From Parasitella parasitica (Eukaryota > Mucoromycota > Mucoromycetes > Mucorales > Mucoraceae): a stretch of 28,669 bases of DNA. The notes below the pieces were generated by a model that saw only the letters and a list, made by a program, of their open reading frames with translations, did not search any database and was not told the origin of the DNA. Where the stretch lies: contig MU619241.1 in assembly GCA_025201805.1 (NCBI GenBank), positions 425,115 through 453,783 of the forward strand. Direction: 5' to 3'. The position numbers and the translations under genes are program-made. Positions 1-9,537 of the stretch are shown in pieces (within the stretch, counting starts at the first letter, position 1; the number at the start of each line of letters is the position of its first letter).

Positions 1-57
1 CCCACTTTCATATTAACGTCCCATTTTCGTATTCGTGACCCATTTTTGTAATCGTGT
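1..57. repeat. Three tandem copies of a 19-bp degenerate repeat at the left edge
   Basis: Positions 1-19, 20-38 and 39-57 are three adjacent 19-nt units, each starting CCCA, followed by a T-rich stretch and ending in a CGT/CGTGW-like tail. Units 2 and 3 differ at only a few positions and unit 1 is more diverged. The array is cut by the window edge, so its true length is unknown. It looks like the end of a minisatellite or of a dispersed repeat. Confidence 0.6.
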
Positions 58-1613
58 CTCAACTCAATTTGGAAATGACCAAAATTTATTTTCATTGGCC
101 CAACCTAGTTTCGTCAACAGTAATGCACATAATTTAACTGTGGGACGACGCATTATATATATATATATAATACCCTATTAGACGCTCCTCAATACCCTTA
201 ATCTTTCAGGCAGTTCTTCCATAATATTAAGCATGTCTGACATTGCAAGTTGACTTCAACTTGTATTTTTAATTGCCCTATATGCGCAAAGTCTCAGTTT
301 ACAGATCCATATCAAGAAAGAAATATATCAATTATAATAGTCTTTTTTTTTTTTTTTGCAAGACCTAAGCTGATCATCTATACCATTTGTTTTTGCACAC
401 GAAGGACTAAAATGAATTCAAAACTCTTTTAAAAAGTTGGGATAACCACATTTTTTGCCAAGACTGCAGCTGCATTGCCCAGAAAAGGATATTTTCTTGG
501 GCATTGAACTCAGTTATGAATAACAATATACTAATAGAGACTTTTCAATTAGAATTGAGGTAAATTACTTTTTGTTCGGATGTTTTAAAAGTAGTAAATA
601 GGCCTTTACTATTGAGTAATTCATTATTCATAGCGTAAATGGTCACTTTTAAAGTAATATTTTGTGCATTCGATGCCTTCTCACGAAGCTCAGAGTTGGC
701 TTAAAACATTTGTGGCACCATGTAGTATCTTGCTATACTTTTAGCTTGGTTTTTTTTTTCCATGAAAAAATCGATTAAAAATTGGCCTCTTCACCCTTGC
801 TAGTACTCATAAAAAATCGACTAATTTCTCTTTTTCCAATTTGAGACATTTAAAACGAGTTTTTTCATAAGGCGTTTCTAAGCTCAAAATGGCCAAAAGT
901 TGTCAAATATTTGCTCAAAGCAACTTGGTTTGTGATTTCTTAATGAACTGAGCGAGTTTTCTCTGAAAAACAAGATTTCCTAAAGATTAAAATTACAGAG
1001 AATTTTTAGTGACAAAATTACGAATGAATGGCACCATTAGATGCAGCATAAAAAATGCTACAAACATATACTAATTGCCCTGTAAAGTAAATTAATAATG
1101 TGTTGAGATCTCTACCCAAATGTGATTTGAAGATCAAAAAAATGGCATGTCGAACGATCTGGAGAAAATAACGAGTCGGTAGTTAAATGTGATTTACCGC
1201 CGCCTGCCTGCTTTAACTGCAAATTAATTATTAACAGACTGTAGCAATGTTAACGGTACCTTTGGAGTTCTCAGAATGTCATTACGTTTATCTAATTTAA
1301 TCAACCACATATTAACAAACCAAAGAACCACCATCTTTCGTTTCATGTTCTCGTCAAATATTTGAAAATTCCTATTGCAGGAAAAAAATGTTCAATCAGC
1401 GTTACATGCTCACAAATTGACCTATTTTAGCCGAAAAAATTTATTCGATGATCAATAGAAGATCAAAGACATCGGTTACTGATTTAAGAAACAAAAGACA
1501 AAATATCATCAAGCAACTAATACAGATTTGTTATTTTTTTGTTTTTTTTTTTTTGTTAAGGATAATATATACAGTTGAAAAGTAGAATAAAACAAATGAG
1601 TCGATGGGTTTCC
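58..1613. other. Gene-free AT-rich stretch left of ELP3
   Basis: No open frame here is long or protein-like enough to support a gene. It contains an (AT)n microsatellite at about 153-168 and several T-runs, for example near 343-358 and 1541-1554. The right end must hold the ELP3 3' UTR and polyadenylation signals, because ELP3 on the minus strand stops at 1614. I see no RNA gene or intact mobile element. Confidence 0.5.
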
Positions 1614-3597
1614 TTAAACAAGCATCTTGGACATATAAGGACCTGATATAAAAATTATTAATAGTTGTTAATAAACGACACTTTGTAAAAAAAAACAAAA
1701 AACAAAACAAAAGAGGCTATTCTTACCATCCAAGGTATACCCAAGCTTAGCATAATAATCTCTGACACCAACACCGGAAATAACACTCAACTTGGTGCTG
1801 CCATGCTCTTCCTTGGCGATTCGAGCAGCCTCTTCCATCAATAAAGTACCAAAACCTTGATGTTGAAATTTTGTGGGATCACGGTCATGCATAGGCACCA
1901 CCGAGCCGTATACGTGTAGTTCTCTTACGACTGAGGTAGGTCCCTGAATCAATTCAGGACGGAAAGTTTGAGGTGAGCATTTTCTCAAACGAAGCAATCC
2001 AACCAAAATGTCTTGTTGGGGATCTTCATAAGACAAGAATGTCTCCCAGCCGCCGTTCGCCACATAATCACGACGAATCAATTCAACTTGATCAGGCTTA
2101 ATCTTTTGGTGAATTTCAGTGATGCCCACCTCGCGAGTACGAACATCGCGACATTCCGTGCCTAAATCCTTCATACGATTGAGAGCCAATTCACGCAAAT
2201 TACCATGCTCTACACCAGACGAGACAAGAGGCATCGGAATATCACGCTGTACACGATAAATACGTGTCCATGGAGGTACAATGGCCAAAATACGAGCAAC
2301 AAGATCCACCAATGCATTAGGCGTATAATTTTGGTAACGTTTGGTGCGCCACAGTTCATAGAGCCCAGTACCACGGATAACCAAAGTAGGGTAGATTTTA
2401 AGACCATCTGATCTGAATGCAGGATTTTCAAAGTATTCCCTGAATTGTTCCATATCTCTTTCCATTCCAACGTTAGGCAAATCAGGCATCATGTGCGATA
2501 CAACCTTAAAGCCAGCGTCTTTGGCCATCTGGAAGCACTCTGTAACAGCCTTGACGGTGTGGCCACGATTAGTATCTCTGGCCACATCTTCATATACACT
2601 TTGAACACCAACTTCCAAGCGGGTACAGCCATAACGCAGCATTTGACTTAGATGAGGCTTTAAACAGTAATCAGGGCGGGTCTCAATAGTGATGCCAATG
2701 CATTTGGTTTGACTTTGCTGGGAATAACGAACAGCTTCATCAAGATCATTACTAGAATGGCCAGATAAAGCATCATGCAAGTTTTGAATAAACCAATTTT
2801 TGTAATCCTCAGCCAAAGACATAAAAGTACCACCCATAATAATATATTCAACCTTGTCTACGCTATGGCCCAAACTGCGAAGCTGATCTACACGTCCACG
2901 AGACTGTTCATAAGGGTCATAACGAGCACGAATGGCACGCATTGACGTAGGTTCGTAGCCTGTGTATGATTGAGTTGAATATTCAAAATCTGAGTCAGGT
3001 CCACCAGGACAGTAACTAATCTGTAAGATTAGAATAAGTTTCTAAAGACAAGCCATCTACAACTTACACACAAATGTTTCCAGTCATTGCAATATGAGGG
3101 CATCTGTGAGGCTTACACATGACAGCTACGACGGCAATCTATGAAATATTATGCGCATAAATAGATCGGATATACTTTCAAAATAAACAACTTACACCTG
3201 ATGCTGTACGAACTGGTTTTGCCTTCAATTTAGGAAGTAGAGCTGCTTTATGTTGTTCGGGAATGGCGGCGATAATCTCGACAAGTTTAGGTTGATGCTG
3301 TAATTTGTTATTACGGGATGCCCTGTTCTTTACTGCATTCAGATTGACGTTTTTTCCTGCTTCTACAGCAGCAACAAGTTCGGCTACAATTTCTGAGCAG
3401 GTTCGAACCAAAAGTTCAGCCTGATATGACATGAATTAGTCAGATACAGAATGTCCAAATCATTGTCTTTACATTTATGGGCATACCTGAGATGGTCCTC
3501 CTATGAAATACGATTCCAAGAATCAGTTTATGTATCTCCATTTAGTCCTTATTTTGAACTTTTTTTTTTTTTTACCTTTCTTGCTTTTGCCAGACAT
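1614..3597 (-). CDS. ELP3: Elongator complex catalytic subunit Elp3 (radical-SAM and GNAT domains)
   Basis: Elp3 is the catalytic subunit of Elongator, which makes the cm5U-type wobble uridine modifications of tRNA in the cytoplasm. Six exons fit in phase: 3576-3597, 3487-3500 (a 14-nt microexon), 3196-3420, 3068-3138, 1727-3015 and 1614-1642, giving about 549 residues, the usual length. The radical-SAM cluster cysteines are visible as C-x9-C-x2-C (residues 100, 110, 113), ending in [11 protein letters not shown]. The C-terminal GNAT domain has the acetyl-CoA loop [13 protein letters not shown]. The start is the ATG at 3597; the deduced N-terminus [12 protein letters not shown] joins cleanly to the conserved [11 protein letters not shown]. 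The last exon supplies the usual GPYMSK ending. A naive reading would extend exon 5 into the terminal intron, or start at the false ATG at 3432. Identity is certain; the microexon is inferred from splice signals and phase. Confidence 0.96.
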
Positions 3598-4420
3598 AAT
3601 CAGGTTGTAGTATTAGTGCAAGTAATCAAGATGCTCTTACAATTTTTATCATCAAAGATTTTTTTTTTTTTTTTTTTTTTTTTTGTGATTCGTGACTACC
3701 CAACTACTCTTCAGAAAAGTGCAAATTCAACCAATGGACTGGTTAAAAATCAAGCATTAGCATGTATAGATTCCCTTGTAACTACTGGAATTCAAGTAAG
3801 CAAGGCTTTGAGGAAGAGACATCTCTGTTTGTGAATCTAACGCTCAGCAGGATCATTCTGATTAAATGGTTTAAATTTATCAAGCTTTTCTCCTGAAAGT
3901 GGCACCTTGACATATATCGTTCATCTGGGCAAGTCAGATGAATAAATTTCAAGGCCAATAACAGCTTGAAATTAACAAAGGCTTTACTTAAAACAAGTCT
4001 GGTGTCATGTATTTAGTGTAAGTTATCGGATGGTTCAAAGAATAAATCAAAGAAACAATGGTAAATGTTGACAATCAACCACAGTGCAATGTGAGAATAC
4101 TTGATTTCATCATCACTTGAACTGATTTATAGTTTTCTATGCATGAGGATAATGAATTATTATCGCATCATGACATTGAGAAGCTTAGTAGATGTTACTA
4201 GAGTTCCTTGATGACGTGCCTGAGTAGAAGCGGAACACTATAGTTCCAGTTGCTCATTCAATTTTTTTTTATAAGATGGATGTTTCCCCCCCCTTTTTTT
4301 TTGCTCTTGAAACTTTTTACGTCCTTCACAAGAGAAAGAGCACACCTTTATACTCACTTTTTTTTGTTTTTTAGAAAGAAAACATTAAGAAAGAATCTCA
4401 TATACCCTCAAGTTTACCAC
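3598..4420. promoter_or_regulatory. Divergent intergenic region between ELP3 and the SxIP gene
   Basis: This 823-bp spacer separates two genes pointing away from each other, so it must contain both promoters. It includes a T-run of about 24 at 3659-3684 and a short C-run/T-run at 4287-4302 just upstream of the plus-strand gene. A protein-like open stretch (about 3690-3834, plus) sits inside it but has no recognised family. I see no clear TATA box for either gene. Confidence 0.5.
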
Positions 4421-5913
4421 ATGACACAGTCACCAAGCTTACGCTTTTTTAGCAGTTTCAAAGGAGGAGGAAAAGCTCATAAAAAATCCAATGCACCTAT
4501 TGAAGAAGAAGCAAAAAATCAGCCAGATAATGTGCAAGGATGGCTGATGAATGTAGAAACTCCAAACACTATTGCTACCATTGTAGATGCAGAAAACAAC
4601 AGGTAAACTAGGCGACCAAACGACCAAAATCCGACACATTTAATGTGTTTTTGTTAGTATACCAATTGATCGCATTCGAAATAATAAATCTGGAAGACCG
4701 GGCTCAATAACTTCAGAAGACAGTGTCAATTTGGAAGAACTTATCAATGCCAATTTTACCGCTGATATGGATGATGAAACAGATTTACCTAACCTAGCTG
4801 ACTTGGGGTTAGATGATTCCAATGATGATTTCTGGAAAATGGAAAAGGTACGCAAATAAATTGAGCATCTCTTCTCAGAGAAATAGCCAACAAGTTGTAT
4901 TTTATAGAATGATTCTGTAAGTAGCTTGAATATTGGGTTCGACGGGTTCTCTGGGGTAAGCTAATTACGAATATATTATACAATGAATGAATTGTTTATA
5001 TGTTTGATAGTCGGTTGTTGATGATTATGATTTGGATTGGAGTCCTTCCGATACAACTGCACCTACCAAAAAAGCCTCCTTGCCGGGTAAGAGCCACTTG
5101 GATATTATTGACACTATTTTCTAATATGTTTAAAAAGTTACGCCTTCATCAGATATTGCATCAAGATACAGAAGATCTGATAGCGTAAGCAGCGACAATA
5201 GCTTGACTTCACAGTCAACTATTACTCAATATGCAAAGTACGGGTTAGCACCAATGACCTATCCATCTGAATCGTCTTCAGCATCTTCTCGATCCCCAAG
5301 TCGCCAAAGTAACTATTCTACTGCTTCATCAAGCACAACTTCTGGTATCCCACATCCTCGTACAAATTCATCATCAAACAATAACGGAAACGGTGGGATC
5401 CCTACACCAAGTCGTTCATACACACTCAGAGAAAACAATGCCTCGCATATACTTTCTCCTTCCAATATAAAAGGATCTACACAGCGCACACAGTTAACAA
5501 AACGTGCATCACACATTCCCGCTCCCGCATCATATACATCACCACCATCACCACAGAAGACTACATCATCGGGTTTGCGTATTCCAGTAACATCAACTCA
5601 AAAGAGAATAACCCAGCGATCGAGCCACATACCCACCGTCAGAGAATCTTTACATCGCCCTGGTTCACCATTGCAACAAAGACCATCGGCAACACCATCA
5701 CGAATAGGAATGAGAAGCCCCACACCTGGTGGCCCTAGAAACAGCATATTTGCTCCAAAAGAACCCAGATCGATAACACCTACTCGCCAAGAAGAGAAAA
5801 GAGGAGCGACACCAACATCCAGACCTAGCGGTCTTCGTCCACCAGCAAGCGTTGGTAATTCTGGTAGTATAAAAAGCCCAAGCCGTATTGGGACTTTTAA
5901 GAAGTCGTCATGA
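4421..5913 (+). CDS. Disordered Ser/Pro-rich protein with SxIP motifs, candidate microtubule plus-end (EB1-binding) protein
   Basis: I do not recognise an orthologue. Five exons close in phase: 4421-4602, 4658-4847, 4908-4955, 5011-5086 and 5138-5913, giving about 423 residues. The start is the ATG at 4421, with A at -3 and no better upstream codon. The N-terminal third is mixed, with the phrase QGWLMNVETPNTIATIVD; the middle is acidic (DMDDETDLPNLADLGLDD). The C-terminal 250 residues are basic, Ser/Pro/Thr-rich and lack predicted structure. Two basic-flanked SHIP motifs (KRASHIPAP and QRSSHIPTV), one SGIP and two near-matches (GGIP, LRIP) resemble the SxIP signal that binds the EB1 C-terminal domain. 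SRIG/SPSRIG repeats near the end are also typical of microtubule-associated proteins. The gene is solid; the plus-end function is inference from short motifs. Confidence 0.85.
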
Positions 5914-6553
5914 TAGTTGATTTTTGATGAAAGGCAAAGTAGGAGGGTTGAATACCCCTCTACATACACATATAAATAAATACTTGTGCATTATTTTCTT
6001 TTTAGGCAGAATTGAAGTTGGGGTGGCAACATGTTCGTCCGAATTTACCTCTGCTTGTTTAATGAGCGGGAGAGGCTGCCTAAAATACTGGTAAATTGTA
6101 ATATTGTTTGACATGGTCGAATTTACGATCTTGCCCAAAGCAGGAAACAATGAGAATCAATCAAAGATTAGCTGCCCATTATTATAAAAGTAGAACAATT
6201 CGGTTGCATAGACGTGTATAATCTCGACTATCCAGGTTAAACAAAAATCACCATAGATGATATATACAATTGTCTTTAAACATTTGGAAGCGTATTTGCA
6301 GCACTTTCAAAACAATAAGTCTTATATGTACATTAGTCAAGATCGACAATCTCTTCAAATTAGAAAAAAATGTATACCTAGTTTCGAGTAGACACTATCT
6401 TTGTAATGAGATATATTGAGGCCTAATTCTTTATTATTCCCACTACCTTTTAGAACAGTAACTGTTTAATACGTTTGCACAATACGAGGCTATTCAGTTC
6501 TCGTGCAGGGAAGTCCTCTTGAAATACTTTGATCTCTTACGAACGTTCTTCAA
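5914..6553. other. Gene-free spacer downstream of the SxIP gene
   Basis: After the stop at 5913 there is AT-rich sequence with no convincing coding frame on either strand. The first part must hold the SxIP-gene 3' UTR. The region leads into the degraded fragments described next. No RNA gene or terminal repeat is visible. Confidence 0.4.
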
Positions 6554-6826
6554 TTACACTTGAATATTGGAAGAAAACGCAGCATTTATGGCCTCAACCA
6601 CAGAAAAAGTGTGATTGACCTTACGGCAATAAATCACATTTTCACCACGCTTATCTAGCAAATTTTCAACAGCTTGGAAAAATTTATGAAGGTGTCAGTT
6701 TAAGCCTGTCTCTTTTTTTATTTATCGCGCTGACAGACGATCACTTTTTGGCTAAGATTTGTACCTTCCTCTGTGTTTGCATCTGGACAAAATTCCAAAA
6801 TGCGATCAGTGCGATCGTCTTTCTGC
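6554..6826 (-). pseudogene. Two protein-like fragments of an unrecognised, broken gene
   Basis: On the minus strand, 6826-6718 reads about 35 residues without a stop (including RILEFCPDANTEEG and QKVIVCQRDK). After a short gap in another register, 6688-6554 reads about 45 residues (including ENLLDKRGENVIYCRK and SVVEAINAAFSSN). Composition is protein-like and unlike the surrounding spacer. No GT donor separates the two pieces, and stops lie between them, so a damaged gene or transposon relic is likelier than two clean exons. The first piece follows an attag that could be a splice acceptor. I do not recognise the family. Confidence 0.35.
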
Positions 6827-6829
6827 TAA

Positions 6830-7928
6830 TTTTGAAAACTCAAACCCCCCTATAATTGTGATTACCACGTAGCCATTGTGTGCTATAGAGAAAGTATGCT
6901 ATTCTGCCTTTGTTTTGGGAGTGGAGGGGTTTTTTCGGTATTCTCACATTGTGGTCTTTTGCAGGCTTGACACCTATCAATAAGAATGAAAAAGGCTTCA
7001 CTTGTCCAATATGCCATAAAAATTTACGCCATAACACGAATATTCTTCGCCCATCTCAAAAAAAAAAAAAAGGCCTAAATGCGTCCCTTGCGAACATAAA
7101 AATTCGACGAGTTGGCCAGCAGTAGCGACAAGTTGGGTTCTAATGTTGAATACCGTACAGTGTGGATGAAAAAGAGGCAAATGAAGGCACATACCAGCAT
7201 TTGGTTGACATAGAAGAAACAGATGATGAAAAGACAAGCACAGTTAGGATTACGCATATATCTTCTCACACATCGCGATGTGATTCTGACATCTGCCAAG
7301 TCTCTGACTGCCGGTGAAGCTATCCGATGGGCTCCCATAATATACACACAAAAAAATATGCAGTACGTTATGCTCACATTGCCATCAATTGCTTATATAT
7401 TACTATCAAGAGGCCAAACGACAAGTACGTGGTGTAGTCCCACCAATGATGTTGATCGCTCTCCAAAAGAGGTTATGAAGATTGATTCCAATCATACCGT
7501 ATAATATAACTACAACTGATGGCAATTTTTGACTTTCCGAAGAGCAAAATGATGGCTTGGAACGGGGTCTGGGGGAAAAGAGAAGTAGGGTTCAACCTCC
7601 CAGACTTGCTAAGAAGCAGAAAATAATATAGGATAAAAAAAACATTTGTTACAGAGTAGCAACTATAAGACATATTCAAAAAAGTGTTTTTAAAATGACG
7701 GGTGATAACTCGCGTAGTGGTAATATAGTATTTTTCGGATTATTAACATATTTTCTGTCTCAATCAGAAAACACTCACTGTAGTTCTTGCAGTAGTAATC
7801 TTCATGAGGAATGTTGTACTCGACGAAACAAACAAATAGATTTACGTCGATGACAATTAAGGCACAAACAACAACATCCACCCATCTCTAGCACCGTCGG
7901 CCTTAATTTCTGAGTTGAGTGAAAATGC
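6830..7928. other. Degenerate region with short open stretches, probably mobile-element debris
   Basis: Several short frames look partly protein-like but are cut by stops and frameshifts. On the plus strand near 6990-7030 there is a possible zinc-binding phrase FTCPICHKN; near 7130-7310 a stretch contains VDIEETDDEKTSTVR; near 7560-7630 another reads SRVQPPRLAKKQK. None has intact domains, a plausible start or splice sites. Their position directly before a Helitron relic suggests they are parts of inserted, decayed elements, but this is inference. Confidence 0.3.
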
Positions 7929-8161
7929 GACCCTCCTACTTGGGGTAGGATGGATAATGTATGCCGAGATTGCGGTGTCTTTCACTGGAAAGCAGAAAAG
8001 CCTGCTCTGGCGCGATAGAGCTCATTCCAAGATTCACTCTCCCAAACTTAACAGATGCCTTGCCATTTATCTTGACCAGAAAGCAATTTCACATCAAAGT
8101 TTCCTTTGCAATGACCATTAATATATCTCAAGGCCAATCATTGAAAAGAGTTGCAAATTGA
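7929..8161 (+). mobile_element. Scrambled Helitron relic: N-terminal zinc-type segment joined to helicase C-terminus
   Basis: Two pieces typical of Helitron Rep/helicase proteins lie side by side. In frame 3, about 7944-8015 encodes GRMDNVCRDCGVFHWKAEK, like the CxxCGAxHWxxEK segment found in the N-terminal part of Helitron transposases. At about 8012-8161 the sequence switches to frame 2 and encodes IELIPRFTL followed by RKQFHIKVSFAMTINISQGQ, the Pif1-family helicase C-terminal block (consensus RRQFPxxxAFAMTINKSQGQ), then stops. In intact elements these blocks are many hundreds of residues apart, so a large internal deletion is implied. The relic cannot encode an active transposase. Confidence 0.7.
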
Positions 8162-8792
8162 GCACTATTCTGCTACCCACGCTATGTGGAAGCAGAGTGG
8201 AGAAGGCAGAGCAGACGAGGACTTTAATCTTAAGGTTAATTGAAGACAACCTTCTCGCGATTAGACGTATGCGGAGAAACTGACAGTAGTATTTCAAAAG
8301 AAAAATCCAACTCTGTTTGTCCGCATTTTCAGTTGCTGAGGAGCTCCATGGGATCCCGTAGAACTGGCCCTGCTCTCCAATGGGGGATCAGGAAGACCAG
8401 GAGAAAAAAAAAAGGAAAGTTTCGTTACCTAAAAGTGTACGAAATTGATACGGATGAGGAGGACACCCAAGCTGATAGCAGAGGAGATAAACATCAACCA
8501 AGACGAAGGCGCCTTCTATGATACGTCGGTGCAGCAAATATCTGACGAGGACCTCGATGCTGGCGGCTTTTCGTCTTCGGTTGTTTCTTCTGTTGTCTTG
8601 TATAAAAGAGTACTATATATTTCGTACCTTTTTCTTAATCATGTTTGCATTAATGCGTTTTTCTGGCTAATTATACATGTTGCTTTTGCTGTAATTTAAA
8701 TGAAGAAGCAAAACGGTCTTCTTTTTTTTATTTTACATTTTGCTAGTTTCAATACTCAAATAAATTCAGTAATATTAAAACTGTCTAAATAT
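8162..8792. other. Transposon-flank sequence with decayed open stretches
   Basis: This lies between the Helitron helicase fragment and the possible Helitron 3' end. Plus-strand stretches at 8240-8521 (93 codons) and 8445-8699 (84 codons, including IAEEININQDEGAFYDTSVQ) overlap in different frames. They are separated by no splice sites and have no recognisable domain. A run giving KKKRKV at about 8404-8421 resembles a nuclear localisation signal but comes from an A-rich tract. I call no gene here. Confidence 0.3.
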
Positions 8793-8842
8793 GAGCCCGC
8801 AGGGCGACGCTGTGATCGAGCGTAGCGAGATAAAACGGCTAG
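8793..8842 (+). mobile_element. Possible Helitron 3' terminus (GC-rich hairpins followed by CTAG)
   Basis: A GC-rich island in AT-rich surroundings contains two small hairpins, GCCC-GCA-GGGC at about 8796-8805 and ACGCT-7 nt-AGCGT at 8807-8823. CTAG follows at 8839-8842 with T as the next base. Helitrons end in a short hairpin a few bases before CTRR and insert between A and T, so the arrangement fits, and a Helitron relic lies 630 bp upstream. The stems are short and the hairpin-to-CTAG distance (15 nt) is longer than usual, so this is tentative. Confidence 0.35.
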
Positions 8843-8973
8843 TTATTCCACACGCTACTTGAAAATCATAAGGTAGCTAAAATGCTTATATTTGGAGCTA
8901 AAGAAAATACTAATCTCATCAGTAAAGCATCAAAAAACTGTTAGATGCTCTGCACGAGGAAGTAACAGGTAAA

Positions 8974-9339
8974 ATGGTTGATGTGCTTTACCGGGATTGG
9001 CTACATCATCCACAGATGCGGTACTGCACATCACAGCTGCTGGCAGGTGCGATCCTGATCGAAGGCGCAACGGGTATTATTATAAACACTGGAGAGCCAT
9101 ATTCCCTGGACACGCTGCTCGATGCGCGTCATGAACGAAGGCTGCTCAGTGCTGCAACGTCATTTCCGTCCAAACCTAATCAGTATGGCTTTCTATCAAT
9201 ATGTCAACTATCGACTCCTGATGGTTTTAAATTGATTATCGGCTCCATACTGGCAATTCCCTTGTCACCTCCAGTCTTCGTCTGGACAGCATCTCTGATT
9301 TCGGCAGAGGGTCACTCGTTTGGCAGCCACTTGTATTAA
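8974..9339 (+). CDS. Unrecognised 121-codon open frame, doubtful
   Basis: An uninterrupted frame reads about 121 residues and includes QMRYCTSQLLAGAILIEGAT and LDARHERRLLSAATSFPSKP. GC content is higher here than in the flanking spacer, which is why I list it. I see no known domain, signal peptide or upstream promoter. It has no intron, unlike most genes in the window. It follows the possible Helitron end by about 130 bp, so it could be a captured gene fragment or another relic. It may equally be a chance open frame. Confidence 0.2.
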   Translation: MVDVLYRDWLHHPQMRYCTSQLLAGAILIEGATGIIINTGEPYSLDTLLDARHERRLLSAATSFPSKPNQYGFLSICQLSTPDGFKLIIGSILAIPLSPPVFVWTASLISAEGHSFGSHLY

Positions 9340-9463
9340 GAATCAAGCTCAGGCTGCTTATTACTGGTAGTATTGCTGTAGTGATCTCGACTTCATGCGA
9401 CGTCTCAAAGGATATTCCCTTTTAGGAACATACTGGAATTTTGTGAAAAGGCGTAGCAATATT

Positions 9464-9537
9464 CAAGTACCCAATACAACAGAGAATAGCATCATGAATA
9501 TTTCTAATATTTTCATGATGTATACAAATGGTACTTG
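9464..9537. repeat. Nested inverted repeat, MITE-like or RNA hairpin
   Basis: An outer perfect 8-bp inverted repeat, CAAGTACC (9464-9471) and GGTACTTG (9530-9537), encloses an inner one. The inner pair is CATCATGAATATT (9490-9502) and AATATTTTCATGATG (9506-9520), which pair over 13 bp with a 2-nt bulge and a 3-nt loop. The whole is 74 bp. No gene overlaps it. It could be a tiny foldback element or a structured transcript; nothing else identifies it. Confidence 0.5.

Noticed and set aside
3398-3407. GGTTCGAACC, which resembles a tRNA T-loop
   Set aside because: It lies inside ELP3 coding sequence, and no acceptor, D-arm or anticodon arms can be drawn around it.
4595-4669. RSIP near the N-terminus of the SxIP protein as another SxIP motif
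   Set aside because: The spacing is wrong: Ser is directly before Ile-Pro instead of two positions before Ile.
8404-8421. KKKRKV-like nuclear localisation signal
   Set aside because: It comes from an A-rich run in a frame with no surrounding gene, so it is most likely chance.
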